A stretch of 64,000 nucleotides of DNA from an uncultured Bacteroidia bacterium (GCA_902778105.1 CACYWN010000009.1:43570-107569); one strand, 5' to 3'. Shown: positions 8,792-18,189, counted from the first letter of the stretch. The notes: generated from the sequence alone by a model not told the origin. Program-made: numbers and translations.

Positions 8792-9416
8792 TCTTTCTGT
8801 AAAGTTTCATCCAGGAAGCCAGCGACCAGAGGCCGTTCACCAGGTACAGGGCGCAGACGATGGGCATGAACACGTGGCCCACACTGACGTGCAGGATGAT
8901 CTGCGTGACGTTCACGATGAGCCAGGCAATCCAGCAGTCCCACTTCTTGAGGGCCGACAGGAACTGTGCTGTGAGGATGAGCACCGTCACGCAGCAGTCC
9001 AGGTAGGGGGCCGGATTGGCGGGGAAGAGCGATTTCATCACCCAGCCCCAAACCAGGGCGATAACGAGGACCGCCGCCACGGCAAAGCCCCGCTGCCGCC
9101 AGGAGAGCATGCTGACCTTCAGCTTGTTCGCGTCCTCCGTCGAGCGTTCCTCCTCCTTTGGATGCGTCCAGCGCCAATGCCCGTACACATTGATGGCGAG
9201 CGAGATCGGCTGCAACAGCAGGTTCGCGTACAGGTTCCGTGACCAGAACAGGAAAAACAGGGCCGCCGTATACAGGTAACCTACCCAGAAGTTGTACTTC
9301 GAATTCCGGCCGGCGAGGAACACGCAGGTCAGCCCCAGCAGCGAGCTGAGGAAATCCAACAGGAGCACTGGCTTGCCGCCGAGCGTAAACAAAACAATGT
9401 CAGTCCATTCCATCAT
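8784..9416 (-). CDS. pnuC: PnuC-type vitamin (nicotinamide riboside/thiamine-like) transporter
   Basis: 210 residues with about seven hydrophobic helices and the PnuC fold signatures [33 protein letters not shown] and [16 protein letters not shown]. PnuC proteins carry out facilitated diffusion of nicotinamide riboside, and close relatives move other vitamins such as thiamine; I cannot decide the substrate. The gene is wedged inside the suf operon: its ATG overlaps the sufB stop as ATGA and its 3' end overlaps sufC by 8 bases. No NadR-type kinase gene is adjacent. Confidence 0.88.
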   Translation of the reverse strand: MMEWTDIVLFTLGGKPVLLLDFLSSLLGLTCVFLAGRNSKYNFWVGYLYTAALFFLFWSRNLYANLLLQPISLAINVYGHWRWTHPKEEERSTEDANKLKVSMLSWRQRGFAVAAVLVIALVWGWVMKSLFPANPAPYLDCCVTVLILTAQFLSALKKWDCWIAWLIVNVTQIILHVSVGHVFMPIVCALYLVNGLWSLASWMKLYRKNG

Positions 9417-10861
9417 CCTACCGATCCTTCAAGCGATACCTGTAAGAGTTTCTGTGCCTCCACCGCGAACTCCATCGGGAGGCGGGAGAGGACCTCCCGG
9501 GCATAGCCGTTGACAATCAAGCCCACCGCCTCCTCCGGGCCGATGCCCCGCTGGTTGCAGTAAAAGAGCTGGTCTTCACTGATTTTCGAAGTCGTGGCCT
9601 CATGCTCGACGACGGCCGTGGGATTGTCCGAGCGGATGACCGGGAAGGTATGGGCTCCGCACCTGGAGCCGATCAGGAGGCTGTCGCACTGGGAATAGTT
9701 GCGGGCGTTCTGCGCCCCGGCGTTCATCCGCACGAGGCCACGGTAGCTGTTCTGGCTGCGCCCCGCGGAAATGCCCTTCGACACAATCCGGCTCTTGGTG
9801 TTCCGGCCGATATGGACCATCTTCGTTCCCGTATCGGCCTGCTGGTAGTTGTTCGTGACCGCAACGGAGTAGAACTCGGAGGCGGAATTGTCTCCCTTCA
9901 AAATGGTGGACGGGTACTTCCAGGTGATGGCGGAACCCGTTTCCACCTGCGTCCAGCTCAGATGCGCCCCGCTCCCCTTGCAGATACCGCGCTTGGTGAC
10001 GAGGTTCAGGATGCCGCCCTTGCCGTCGGCATCGCCGGGATACCAGTTCTGGACGGTGGAATACTTGACATCGGCATCCTTCTCCACGATGATTTCCACC
10101 ACGGCGGCGTGAAGCTGCTGCTCATCGCGCATCGGCGCGGTGCAGCCTTCCATATAACTCACGTACGAGCCTTCGTCGGCCACGATAAGCGTACGCTCGA
10201 ACTGGCCGGTCCCGCGCGCATTGATCCGGAAATAGCTCGAAAGGTCCATCGGGCAGCGAACGCCCTTGGGAATATAGCAGAACGAGCCGTCGGAGAATAC
10301 GGCGCTGTTCAGGGCCGCGAAATAGTTGTCGCCGGAAGGGACCACGGTGGCGAGATACTTCCGCACCAGGTCTGGATGCTCCTTCACCGCCTCGGAGAAC
10401 GAGCAGAAGATGATGCCCTTCTCCGCCAGGGTCTTCCGGAAGGTTGTCGTGACTGATACTGAGTCAAATACTGCATCGACGGCCACCACTCCCGCGAGTA
10501 CGTCGCGTTCCTTCAGGGGAATACCCAGCTTTTCGAAAGTTTCCGCCAGTTTCGGGTCGATCTCCTTGGGCCGGTCCTTGTCCTTCTTGGGCGCCGCATA
10601 GTAGATGATGTCCTGGAAATCGATCGCCGGAAGGTCCAGGTGGGGCCACGTGGGCATCTCCATTCCCTGCCACTTCCGGAAGGCGTCCAGCCGGAACTCC
10701 AGCAGCCAGTCCGGTTCCTCCTTGAGGCGGGAAATCGTACGGATGATGTCCTCGTTCAGCCCTTTAGGGACGAACTCCTGCTCCACGTCCGTCACGAACC
10801 CCTCCTTGTATTCTCCGGAGGTGAATTCCTGTATGATGGTATTTTCGTCGTTTCGGTCCAT
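9413..10861 (-). CDS. sufB: SufB, Fe-S cluster scaffold protein
   Basis: 482 residues from the ATG at 10861 ([11 protein letters not shown]). A TTG three codons upstream is less likely because only 6 bases separate the ATG from the -7 box. The beta-helix core shows [19 protein letters not shown] and [20 protein letters not shown], the Cys-bearing segments used for cluster assembly in the SufBC2D complex. First gene of the operon sufB-pnuC-sufC-sufD, with no sufE, sufS or sufU visible in the window. Confidence 0.97.
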   Translation of the reverse strand: MDRNDENTIIQEFTSGEYKEGFVTDVEQEFVPKGLNEDIIRTISRLKEEPDWLLEFRLDAFRKWQGMEMPTWPHLDLPAIDFQDIIYYAAPKKDKDRPKEIDPKLAETFEKLGIPLKERDVLAGVVAVDAVFDSVSVTTTFRKTLAEKGIIFCSFSEAVKEHPDLVRKYLATVVPSGDNYFAALNSAVFSDGSFCYIPKGVRCPMDLSSYFRINARGTGQFERTLIVADEGSYVSYMEGCTAPMRDEQQLHAAVVEIIVEKDADVKYSTVQNWYPGDADGKGGILNLVTKRGICKGSGAHLSWTQVETGSAITWKYPSTILKGDNSASEFYSVAVTNNYQQADTGTKMVHIGRNTKSRIVSKGISAGRSQNSYRGLVRMNAGAQNARNYSQCDSLLIGSRCGAHTFPVIRSDNPTAVVEHEATTSKISEDQLFYCNQRGIGPEEAVGLIVNGYAREVLSRLPMEFAVEAQKLLQVSLEGSVG

Positions 10862-10867
10862 AGGGTA

Positions 10868-10875
10868 CAAAGATA
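10868..10875 (-). promoter_or_regulatory. -7 box of the suf operon promoter (TATCTTTG)
   Basis: Minus-strand TATCTTTG with a TTG 20 bases upstream (within TTTGGTTG). Only 6 bases lie between it and the sufB ATG, so the transcript is probably leaderless or nearly so. Confidence 0.75.
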
Positions 10876-10908
10876 CGGCATCTTTTTCGGGATTTCAACC
10901 AAAAATCG

Positions 10909-10916
10909 TATCTTTA
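10909..10916 (+). promoter_or_regulatory. -7-like box for the 10925 lipoprotein gene (TATCTTTA)
   Basis: TATCTTTA lies 8 bases before the ATG at 10925 and 20 before the alternative ATG at 10937. It is one base from the consensus and forms a divergent pair with the suf promoter. Confidence 0.5.
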
Positions 10917-10924
10917 CATGCTGA

Positions 10925-13489
10925 ATGACCACACGCATGCACCTGCATCCCATCCATCGGTTCCGGATTGCCCTCTGTCTGTTTTTAGGGCTGGCTTCCT
11001 GTGAGCCTTCTTCCCCGAAACTGGATGAAATCCAGCGCCAGCTGGCGGCCCACGAGCAGGAAATCCAGGCTTTGAAGGCTGCCGTTGCCCGCATCAACCA
11101 GGACATCGCATCCCTCCAGTCCCTCCTGCAGGAAATCCAGGCGGGAGGTTACGTTTCCTCCGTCTCGGCGGAAGGGGAAGGTGACGTGGCGACCGGATAC
11201 ATCCTTTCTTTCAGCAACGGGCACGGAATCCGGCTCAGAACGGCTGCCGCCACGGACGGGACGGCCCCCTCCGTCAGCATCCGGGAAGTGGCCGACGGGC
11301 AGTTTTATTGGACCCTCAACGGAGACTGGCTCCGGGACAAGGACGGATCCAGGGTCCCGGCTAACGGGGAAGAGGGCACCCCGCTCCTGAAAGCCGACGA
11401 TGGCACCTGGTCCGTTTCCCTGGACAGCGGGCGTACATGGGCCCCTGTTCCCGTGTCCTCCGCCGCTGGCATCTCCTTCCGCAGCGTCGACACATCCAAC
11501 CCGGACTATGTCCTCATCACCCTGTCCGACGGAACGGTGCTCCAGCTTCCCACCTGGGCGGCCTTTGTCAGGCTGCGGAACCAGGTCAACCAGCTGAACA
11601 CCAACCTCACCTCCCTCCAGGCCATCGTCCGCGCCCTGCAGGACCAGGACTATCTCCTCTCCTGCAGTCCGTTCATGGAAAACGGGGAGCAGGTGGGCTG
11701 GCTCCTGAGCTTTGCCAAAAGCGGGCTGGTCGTCCTGTACTCCGGAGCCGACGGGGAAGATGGCGTGACACCCCGTTTCAAGATTGAAGACGCCTACTGG
11801 TGGATTTCCTACGATGACGGGCAGACCTGGACCCGGATGGACAAGGCGGTCGGAGAGGACGGGGACCGCTACATCAGCGACATGGATTTATCGGATGAGG
11901 CTTTCCTGACCCTGACCCTCTCCGACGGATCGGTCCTTTCCATCCCCCGTTTCCGTCCTTCCGATCTGGTCCTGGACCTCCCGGAAGGGGATGTCGCCAT
12001 CCAGGCCGGCGAGACCCTTCCCGTCCGTTATACCGTTTCCGGCCCTTCTCCGGAGAGAATCACCGTCACGGCAGCCTCGGACGGCCATTATCTGGCACGG
12101 GTGGAGAAGCAGTCCGATACGGAAGGCTGGATCCTCGTCACGGCACCGAATCCTTTCATGGACGGCTATGTCATCGCCCTGCTGGATGACGGGGACGGCT
12201 ATTCGTCGATGCGCGTCATCCAGTTCTGCCAGCGGGAAATGACCCTTACCGAGGGCCCCGTTTACCGGATGGATGCCGATGGCGGGACCATCACCATCCC
12301 CTGGGCCGGCAACTATGCTTTCACGGCCGACACGGAAGCCCCCTGGATCCACCCGGTCCGGACGCGGGCCGCTTTCAGCGGCGAAATCGTCCTGTCCGTC
12401 GATCCGAATCCCACGGAGGCTCCCCGGACGGGTATCGTCCGGCTCCACCCGGAAGAGAATCCGGCGTACACGGCCCTGGAACTGGTCATCCGGGAAGCCA
12501 CCGCCTCCGTTCAGCCGCTGGAATCCCTGGCGATGACCATGACCGTCCGTCCCTCGTTTGCCAATGACTTTACCGTCGTCCTTCCTTTCCGGGGAGAGGC
12601 CCGCTGTTCCGTCGATTGGGGAGACGGCCATGTCGACCACTTCGATGATGATCTCGGGGAGGCCTGGATCCAGCACGCCTATTCCATTTCCGAGCCGGCG
12701 GACTATGTGGTTTCCGTCTCGGGAACGGCGGAACGGATGGATGCGCGGGAAATCCCGCAGAAAGCCGGTATCGTTTCCGTGGAGCACTGGGGCAATCTCG
12801 GCGTCCAATCCGTAGACCATGCCTTCGCCCAACTCACCAGCCTCCGGTCGGTGTGCGCCGATACGGACGGTTTCTTTTCGCAGATTACCGACTGCGCCAG
12901 CCTGTTTGAAGGATGTGTCTCGCTGGACAACCTGCCCGGCGGCCTCTTCCGGAGCGGAACGGACATCCGGTCCTTCGAGAATGCCTTCTCCGGCTGCAGC
13001 GGACTTACATCCGTATCGGCCGACCTGCTGGAAGGATGCGGAAACGCCACCGAATTCTCCAACATGTTCCTCCGGTGCAGCAACTTAGAGGCGCTGCCGG
13101 AAGGGCTTTTCCGTCCCTGCCCCAAGGCCCGGCGCTTCTTCCAGACATTCCATCTGAGCGGCCTGACGGACATTCCGGAGAACCTCTTCGCCCCGTGCCC
13201 GGACATCGAAGACCTGGAAGCCGCCTTCCGGGAATGCGTCAACCTGACCTCCCTCCCCGCCGGCCTGTTCGACCACAACCGACGCATCCGGATCTTCGCC
13301 CTCACCTTCTGGGGCTGCTGGGATCTCCGCGGAGAATCCCCCTACACGCTTGTGGACGGGCAGAAGGTCCACCTGTATGAGCGTTCCGCCCATCCCGACC
13401 ATTTCGTCGCACCCGTCCGGTACGAGGAGTGTTTCAACATGGAAGGGTTGGAGGACAGCGAGGCCATACGGGAGGCGGGGTGGTGGTAG
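10925..13489 (+). CDS. Surface lipoprotein with coiled coil, BACON/PKD-like and DUF285 (BspA-type) repeats
   Basis: 854 residues; an ATG four codons in (10937) is an alternative start. A signal with lipobox Cys (IALCLFLGLASC) is followed by a coiled coil (LDEIQRQLAAHEQEIQALKA) of the sort found at the N-terminus of DUF4988/PL29-N proteins. A tandem of beta segments comes next (VSLDSGRTWAPVP, WWISYDDGQTWTRMD), then a BACON-like part (about 430-530) and a PKD-like stretch (CSVDWGDGHVDHF). From about residue 620 DUF285 repeats run to the end (FENAFSGCSGLTSVSADLL, FSNMFLRCSNLEALPEGLF). Likely anchored in the outer membrane and used for adhesion or glycan binding; no catalytic residues recognised. 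Confidence 0.75.
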   Translation: MTTRMHLHPIHRFRIALCLFLGLASCEPSSPKLDEIQRQLAAHEQEIQALKAAVARINQDIASLQSLLQEIQAGGYVSSVSAEGEGDVATGYILSFSNGHGIRLRTAAATDGTAPSVSIREVADGQFYWTLNGDWLRDKDGSRVPANGEEGTPLLKADDGTWSVSLDSGRTWAPVPVSSAAGISFRSVDTSNPDYVLITLSDGTVLQLPTWAAFVRLRNQVNQLNTNLTSLQAIVRALQDQDYLLSCSPFMENGEQVGWLLSFAKSGLVVLYSGADGEDGVTPRFKIEDAYWWISYDDGQTWTRMDKAVGEDGDRYISDMDLSDEAFLTLTLSDGSVLSIPRFRPSDLVLDLPEGDVAIQAGETLPVRYTVSGPSPERITVTAASDGHYLARVEKQSDTEGWILVTAPNPFMDGYVIALLDDGDGYSSMRVIQFCQREMTLTEGPVYRMDADGGTITIPWAGNYAFTADTEAPWIHPVRTRAAFSGEIVLSVDPNPTEAPRTGIVRLHPEENPAYTALELVIREATASVQPLESLAMTMTVRPSFANDFTVVLPFRGEARCSVDWGDGHVDHFDDDLGEAWIQHAYSISEPADYVVSVSGTAERMDAREIPQKAGIVSVEHWGNLGVQSVDHAFAQLTSLRSVCADTDGFFSQITDCASLFEGCVSLDNLPGGLFRSGTDIRSFENAFSGCSGLTSVSADLLEGCGNATEFSNMFLRCSNLEALPEGLFRPCPKARRFFQTFHLSGLTDIPENLFAPCPDIEDLEAAFRECVNLTSLPAGLFDHNRRIRIFALTFWGCWDLRGESPYTLVDGQKVHLYERSAHPDHFVAPVRYEECFNMEGLEDSEAIREAGWW

Positions 13490-13508
13490 GAGCGTTTGCC
13501 CGTAGAAT

Positions 13509-13600
13509 GGAAGCGCCTCATCGAATGACAGTTACGCAAAAACGTCCGGGATGTTTCGCCCAGTCGTTTTTGTGTAACTGCCTAATTGTCAGAAGCTTCC
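13509..13600. repeat. 92-base near-palindrome (possible terminator or MITE-like element)
   Basis: Two 36-base arms. GGAAGC (13509-13514) pairs with GCTTCC (13595-13600), and CAGTTACGCAAAAACG (13529-13544) pairs with CGTTTTTGTGTAACTG (13565-13580) with one mismatch; 14 unpaired bases lie between the stems on each side. It begins 20 bases after the stop of the preceding lipoprotein gene and could terminate it, although no clear T-tract follows. The rest of the 256-base gap holds the promoter at 13703 and no further gene. Confidence 0.6.
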
Positions 13601-13702
13601 ATTTCACAGAGCTTTTGTCGCCAGTAGCTTTATCGCAGCCGGATGAAAGGAGTCTTGGCGAAATGAACCTAAATGAACAAAACCCACATCGTTCAGAACC
13701 CG

Positions 13703-13710
13703 TACATTTG
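13703..13710 (+). promoter_or_regulatory. -7 box (TACATTTG) for the TonB-domain gene
   Basis: TACATTTG fits TAnnTTTG and lies 35 bases before the ATG at 13746, giving a leader of about 30 bases. No matching -33 TTG was seen. Confidence 0.5.
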
Positions 13711-13745
13711 ATGACAATGTCCATTTACACGTTCTTACTAAAGAA

Positions 13746-15065
13746 ATGAAAAAGCTTGCTATTTACGCAATCACCTGCCTAATCTGCCTATGCTGTTCCG
13801 TCACGATGCTTTTGGGACAGAATTCGAAACCCCTTCCCGAGTGGCTTGATGGAACATGGCTCGCCGCCGGGGAAGTGTACCAGATTCTGGGTCCGTCTGT
13901 AAGAATCCTGACGGACGAAGGGACTACTGTCACCCGCGGGACCCTTACCATCGATGCAAACTTGCGGCTCATCATTGACGGCAACCGAAGCTCAGTGATG
14001 CTTTTGCCTCAAGAAAAGACTCTTGTCTACTACACCAATCCGAGTTTTCATTTCCCTAAATACGAGGACCTCCAACTGCCAGAAGAGAAGGCCTCTATCA
14101 TAGGGACTTGGGTGTACGATTGGGGCGAAGAAGATTCATACAGTGTCACTTTTACGGACAAGACAATCACCATCAAGGACAACGGCCGGATTGTGAATTC
14201 CGGGAAGTTTTTTCTTGATGGCGTATTCGTCAATGTCTATTGGGATAGACCGAATGACTCTGGACAGGATTCTTTTATGTTCGACGGGAGCCTGTGCATA
14301 GAAGGGGGCGATTGTCTGGTCAAAAAAGAGGAGAGAAAGAGCTTCAACCCAAAAGACTATGATTGGGTAAAAGGGGAATGGTTTGGAAAGGGCGAGCCTT
14401 ACAACTACCTCTATGCCACCCGTGTAATCATTACCGATTTCTACTGGCAAATTGCCAATAATGAGGATGCGGAACCGGCACAGCGGGTTTTACAAACGGA
14501 AAAAAGACCCTACACAATAAAACTCCATCACAGTTCTATGGGCAGCGCTTTTGGACCTGTCATCTGTGATTCCGAGGAGGAAGACATTATCTGGATATCC
14601 GACGACAAACAGACACTCTGGGTCGAAGCCTCCCAATATGAGTCTTATCCATTGCAACGAGTCCAGCAATCCCTGTCACCATCAGTGCACAATGACATGT
14701 CCGACGGAGTTAACGGAGATCTCTCTTTCAGCAGGGATGACGCCCCCGTCCCCTTCCAACTCGCCGAGGTCAAGCCCTCCTTCAACGGCGGTGACGCCAA
14801 TGAATTCTCAAAATGGGTCAACTCCCAACTCATTTATCCCGAAACTGCCAAGAAAAACGGCATCCAGGGGCGGGTGAAAACCCAGTTTATCATTGACAGC
14901 GACGGGAGTGTCATCAATGTCAAGGTTCTTAATGGCGTCGATCCCTCTCTCGACGCAGAAGCCGTCCGGGTCATTTCCGGTTCTCCGAAGTGGAAACCCG
15001 GAGAGGCAGATGGTAAACCCGTGCGCGTTTCTTATACCTTCCCGGTCATATTCCAACTGCGATAA
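13746..15065 (+). CDS. Secreted protein with C-terminal TonB domain
   Basis: 439 residues. The N-terminus (MKKLAIYAITCLICLCCSVT, ending LLGQ) is a signal peptide. Residues about 30-330 are beta-rich, with two similar halves containing GTWLAAGEVY and KGEWFGKGEPYN, suggesting an internal duplication of a lipocalin-like or eight-stranded domain. Residues about 345-439 are a TonB C-terminal domain (GDANEFSKWVNSQLIYPE, GRVKTQFIIDSDGSVINVKV, WKPGEADGKPVRVSYTFPV). Normal TonB spans the inner membrane with a long linker; here the TonB fold sits on an apparently exported protein with no other membrane helix. Lower GC than its neighbours. The peptide gene at 15082 and the fimbrillin at 15247 probably share its transcript. 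Confidence 0.75.
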   Translation: MKKLAIYAITCLICLCCSVTMLLGQNSKPLPEWLDGTWLAAGEVYQILGPSVRILTDEGTTVTRGTLTIDANLRLIIDGNRSSVMLLPQEKTLVYYTNPSFHFPKYEDLQLPEEKASIIGTWVYDWGEEDSYSVTFTDKTITIKDNGRIVNSGKFFLDGVFVNVYWDRPNDSGQDSFMFDGSLCIEGGDCLVKKEERKSFNPKDYDWVKGEWFGKGEPYNYLYATRVIITDFYWQIANNEDAEPAQRVLQTEKRPYTIKLHHSSMGSAFGPVICDSEEEDIIWISDDKQTLWVEASQYESYPLQRVQQSLSPSVHNDMSDGVNGDLSFSRDDAPVPFQLAEVKPSFNGGDANEFSKWVNSQLIYPETAKKNGIQGRVKTQFIIDSDGSVINVKVLNGVDPSLDAEAVRVISGSPKWKPGEADGKPVRVSYTFPVIFQLR

Positions 15066-15081
15066 TTCATTCTCCAACAAC

Positions 15082-15225
15082 ATGGAACAGAATACCCCTA
15101 ACACAGCTACACACGCCTACATGGCACCCGCCTTCCGGATTCTTATCCTCTCTTCCGAGATTAATTTCCTCGCCAGCAACACCGAGCCCATTATCGATGA
15201 CGGAGAAGAGCACGGCTGGGATTAG
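15082..15225 (+). CDS. 47-residue peptide gene ahead of a fimbrillin-like gene
   Basis: ATG at 15082, 17 bases after the TonB-domain gene and 21 bases before the next ATG. The peptide has a central hydrophobic run (APAFRILILSSEINFLAS) and an acidic tail (EPIIDDGEEHGW). From general experience, short proteins with a Y..P, a hydrophobic LSSE/LAS core and an acidic end occur often beside fimbrillin or BspA-type lipoprotein genes in Bacteroidales; their function is unknown to me. No signal peptide and no recognised RiPP modification genes nearby. Real coding status is supported by its position and composition only. Confidence 0.55.
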   Translation: MEQNTPNTATHAYMAPAFRILILSSEINFLASNTEPIIDDGEEHGWD

Positions 15226-15246
15226 TATATCGCAAGAAACCACATA

Positions 15247-18108
15247 ATGACCATGAAACAGATTCTGCTTCGTACCTGCCTGGCAGCCGGACTGGCCAGC
15301 CTGGCCCTTTCCTGTTCCCTGCAGGAATCCGACATCCTGGACGCTTTCTCCCCGGGAGACCGCTTCTACGCCCGGATCGAATCCTCCGACGGACCGGACA
15401 CCAAAGTATATGCCGACGACAAACTCCGGGTCCTCTGGGATGCGGAAGACCATATCTCGATTTTCAACAAATACACATATAACCAGGAATACCGTTTCGC
15501 CGGAAAGACCGGTGACAATTCCGGTGCATTCAAGATCGTCCCCAACGACGACTTCGTCACGGGAAACGAACTGGACCTGGTCTACGCGGTATACCCATAC
15601 CAGGAATCCACCAGCATCGACAATGACGGGGTGCTGACCGTCACCCTGCCGGCCACCCAGGCCTACCGGGAAAATTCATTTGGCCGGGGAGCCAACACGA
15701 TGGTCTCCTGTACGGCGAACAACCAGTTGTTGTTCAAGAATATCGGTGGCTACCTGAGTCTGAAACTGTACGGAGAAAACGTTTCCGTCTCTTCCATTTC
15801 CATCAAAGGCAACAAGGGAGAGCCGCTTGCCGGAGAGGCGGTTGTGGTCTCGACGACGAATGCCGTCCCGACACTCACGATGTCCCCGCAGGCAACGACA
15901 GAGATTACCTTGCGCATGGACGAACCGGTCAAACTCGGGACAACAGCCGAGGACGCAACCGTTTTCTGGCTGGTCATCCCCCCTGTCACCTTTGAAGAAG
16001 GCTTTACGCTGACGGTCGCCAACAGCGCCGGTGACACCTTTGTGAAATCCACGACCAAACCGTTCAGCCTCTCGAGAAACACGCTGTCCAGAATGTCCGC
16101 ATTGAAGGTTGACCTCAAAGACACCGCGGACCCTGTCGAATCCACCTTGGCGGAAATCGCGGATTGTGCCGACGGAACCCTTGTCAAGACCGGCCCTGTC
16201 AAGGTCATGGCCGAGAGCACCTTGGGCGTTATCATTGCCGATGAAACAGGATTGTCCTTCCTCTTCTCCAGAACACCCCTGAACGCATTTGTAGGGGACA
16301 TGATCCGGCTTGTCGCCCATAAGTCAACCTACCGCAGCCTCCCGGAGTTGCAGGAAATCCAATCCCTGGAAGTCCTGTCGACGGGGAATGCCGTTTCCTA
16401 TCCCGCCCCGGAGGATATCTCGTCACGGGCAGACTTCGGTGATCCTTTCTTCACTCAGTTCCGGTATGTTTCGTTTGAAGGCAATCTGCGCTCCTGGCAA
16501 ACCGGGAATTACGGGGTAAGTTATTTCATCCAGCATACGGAGGACCCGTCCCTTCCCGACTTCTATCTGTTCTATCCTTCCGATTATCAGAATCCCGAAG
16601 GCTATTACCAGGGAGACCACGTCCAGGCAACCGGTTATTTCGCCGGTTTCAACGGAGACATCAACAACCTGTGCATCATTATCACGTCCATGACCGTTAC
16701 TCACAAAGACATGGATGAATCCTTGATCCCTCACAACCAGATATGGTATACTACGGACAATGGAAACATCTTCAACAAGAGTGACGATTGTCATTTTTAT
16801 AACAACGACGGAGAGGAATTGAGTTTTACCCAAACATGGGATGGCACAAAATGGATAATGACATTCTCCGACGATATCAGCTATTGGGAAGGAGACTGGT
16901 TCTACGTAACGAGTTCCGATTCCCGCCTCGTGTCCCTGGGCGTCCCTTCAAGTTTGGATCCGGAGAGGATGACAAAAGCCGGATTCTATCAGAAATCATT
17001 TTCCGGAGACTATGTTTCCACCATCGAGCGTTTCTATGGCCAGTATGAAGGAATTGCGGATCAAGGACATCTGTTCTTGACCGGAAAAGACTTGTACATG
17101 CTAAGCGGCATCGCATCTGCTTACGAGGGTACGCTTTCCATTCCTGAAGGTACTACTGAGATTGGAGGCTATGCTTTTGTTGGAAGTAAAGCCAAAATAA
17201 TCATTCTTCCTTCAACAATTAAATTGATCGATGATTTTGCGTTTGAGAACTGCTATGATATAACCGACCTCTATTGTTATGCAGAAATCTGCCCACAGTT
17301 TAACCATAGCAGCAGTATCTGGACATATGTGCAAGGCACATCGGGTGTTTTACACTATCCCGCCGAAAGTGATTACGCTCAATTCCCCGTGCCGTGGGGA
17401 TGGTCAAAAGTGGCAGACTTGCCGAATTGGGACGGCTTCCGGCTGAAGGCCACCTCCGACAACACGGTTTTGGTGCTGACCCATAATTCTTTGGACAAGT
17501 ACCCCGGCAGGGATCTGTTTTACTCCTTCAATACCCTTGATTGGGTGAAGTGGGAATATAACACCGAGGTCACTTTGAATCTGAACCAAAACCTCTACCT
17601 GAAAGGAAACGTGATTTTTGGCGACACCTGCAGAATCGAGGCCAAGAGCGGCACTGCCTATGGTAGCGGATATATCTGTTCCCTGTTTGACAACGGCACT
17701 GACTATGCTTCTACCACCATTCCTGCGCAGGCCCTGCAGGATGTCTTTGTCAAAGATGGCGGAATAACCGGAGAATTAAGGTTCCCGGATGTAGTCAAGG
17801 AAATTGGAACAAAGAGGTTGTATAATTACACATGCCACGGTCCCTGGTGGACCTCGGTCATTCTTCCAAGCGAACTTGAACTCATCGGTGGAACTTGCTT
17901 CGAAGGAAACAGGATGACGGAGATTACCATTCCGAAAACGGTGAAGTACATCGGAGATGCCGCCTACAATGGCTGCCACCTATTGTCTACTGTGTACTTT
18001 ACCGGAACAGTCGCAGAGTGGGAAGCCATTGAAAAGGGTGATTACAGGTGGGAGGATGGGCCTCCTGCGACAACCGTAACCTGTACGGATGGCGAGGCCG
18101 CATTCTAG
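15247..18108 (+). CDS. Fimbrillin-like lipoprotein with OB-like and LRR domains
   Basis: 953 residues; an ATG two codons later (15253) is an alternative start. Lipobox Cys in LAAGLASLALSC. Residues about 35-310 match the fimbrillin family (IESSDGPDTKVYADDKLRVL, LVYAVYPYQEST, NIGGYLSLKLYGENVSVSSI, SRNTLSRMSALKVDL). Then an OB-like segment (LSFLFSRTPLNAFVGDMIRL, about 345-400), a beta-rich middle, and BspA-type LRR units near 645-690 (EGTTEIGGYAFVGSKAKIII) and near the C-terminus (LPSELELIGGTCFEGNRMTE). Probably a surface-anchored adhesin rather than a pilus subunit because of its size. Base composition becomes more AT-rich in its second half. Confidence 0.75.
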   Translation: MTMKQILLRTCLAAGLASLALSCSLQESDILDAFSPGDRFYARIESSDGPDTKVYADDKLRVLWDAEDHISIFNKYTYNQEYRFAGKTGDNSGAFKIVPNDDFVTGNELDLVYAVYPYQESTSIDNDGVLTVTLPATQAYRENSFGRGANTMVSCTANNQLLFKNIGGYLSLKLYGENVSVSSISIKGNKGEPLAGEAVVVSTTNAVPTLTMSPQATTEITLRMDEPVKLGTTAEDATVFWLVIPPVTFEEGFTLTVANSAGDTFVKSTTKPFSLSRNTLSRMSALKVDLKDTADPVESTLAEIADCADGTLVKTGPVKVMAESTLGVIIADETGLSFLFSRTPLNAFVGDMIRLVAHKSTYRSLPELQEIQSLEVLSTGNAVSYPAPEDISSRADFGDPFFTQFRYVSFEGNLRSWQTGNYGVSYFIQHTEDPSLPDFYLFYPSDYQNPEGYYQGDHVQATGYFAGFNGDINNLCIIITSMTVTHKDMDESLIPHNQIWYTTDNGNIFNKSDDCHFYNNDGEELSFTQTWDGTKWIMTFSDDISYWEGDWFYVTSSDSRLVSLGVPSSLDPERMTKAGFYQKSFSGDYVSTIERFYGQYEGIADQGHLFLTGKDLYMLSGIASAYEGTLSIPEGTTEIGGYAFVGSKAKIIILPSTIKLIDDFAFENCYDITDLYCYAEICPQFNHSSSIWTYVQGTSGVLHYPAESDYAQFPVPWGWSKVADLPNWDGFRLKATSDNTVLVLTHNSLDKYPGRDLFYSFNTLDWVKWEYNTEVTLNLNQNLYLKGNVIFGDTCRIEAKSGTAYGSGYICSLFDNGTDYASTTIPAQALQDVFVKDGGITGELRFPDVVKEIGTKRLYNYTCHGPWWTSVILPSELELIGGTCFEGNRMTEITIPKTVKYIGDAAYNGCHLLSTVYFTGTVAEWEAIEKGDYRWEDGPPATTVTCTDGEAAF

Positions 18109-18147
18109 GTTCAAGTCCTCAGTATGGTACATTGAATACAATTACCA

Positions 18148-18189
18148 GGAAGATGTTCCAAAACCCCTCCGGATTTCGGAACATCTTCC
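18148..18189 (+). terminator. Perfect 12-base inverted repeat after the fimbrillin gene
   Basis: GGAAGATGTTCC (18148-18159) pairs perfectly with GGAACATCTTCC (18178-18189), with an 18-base loop. It begins 39 bases after the fimbrillin stop. The following bases are TATCTTTG, so the element abuts the next promoter; it may terminate transcription or act as an operator at that promoter. Confidence 0.55.
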
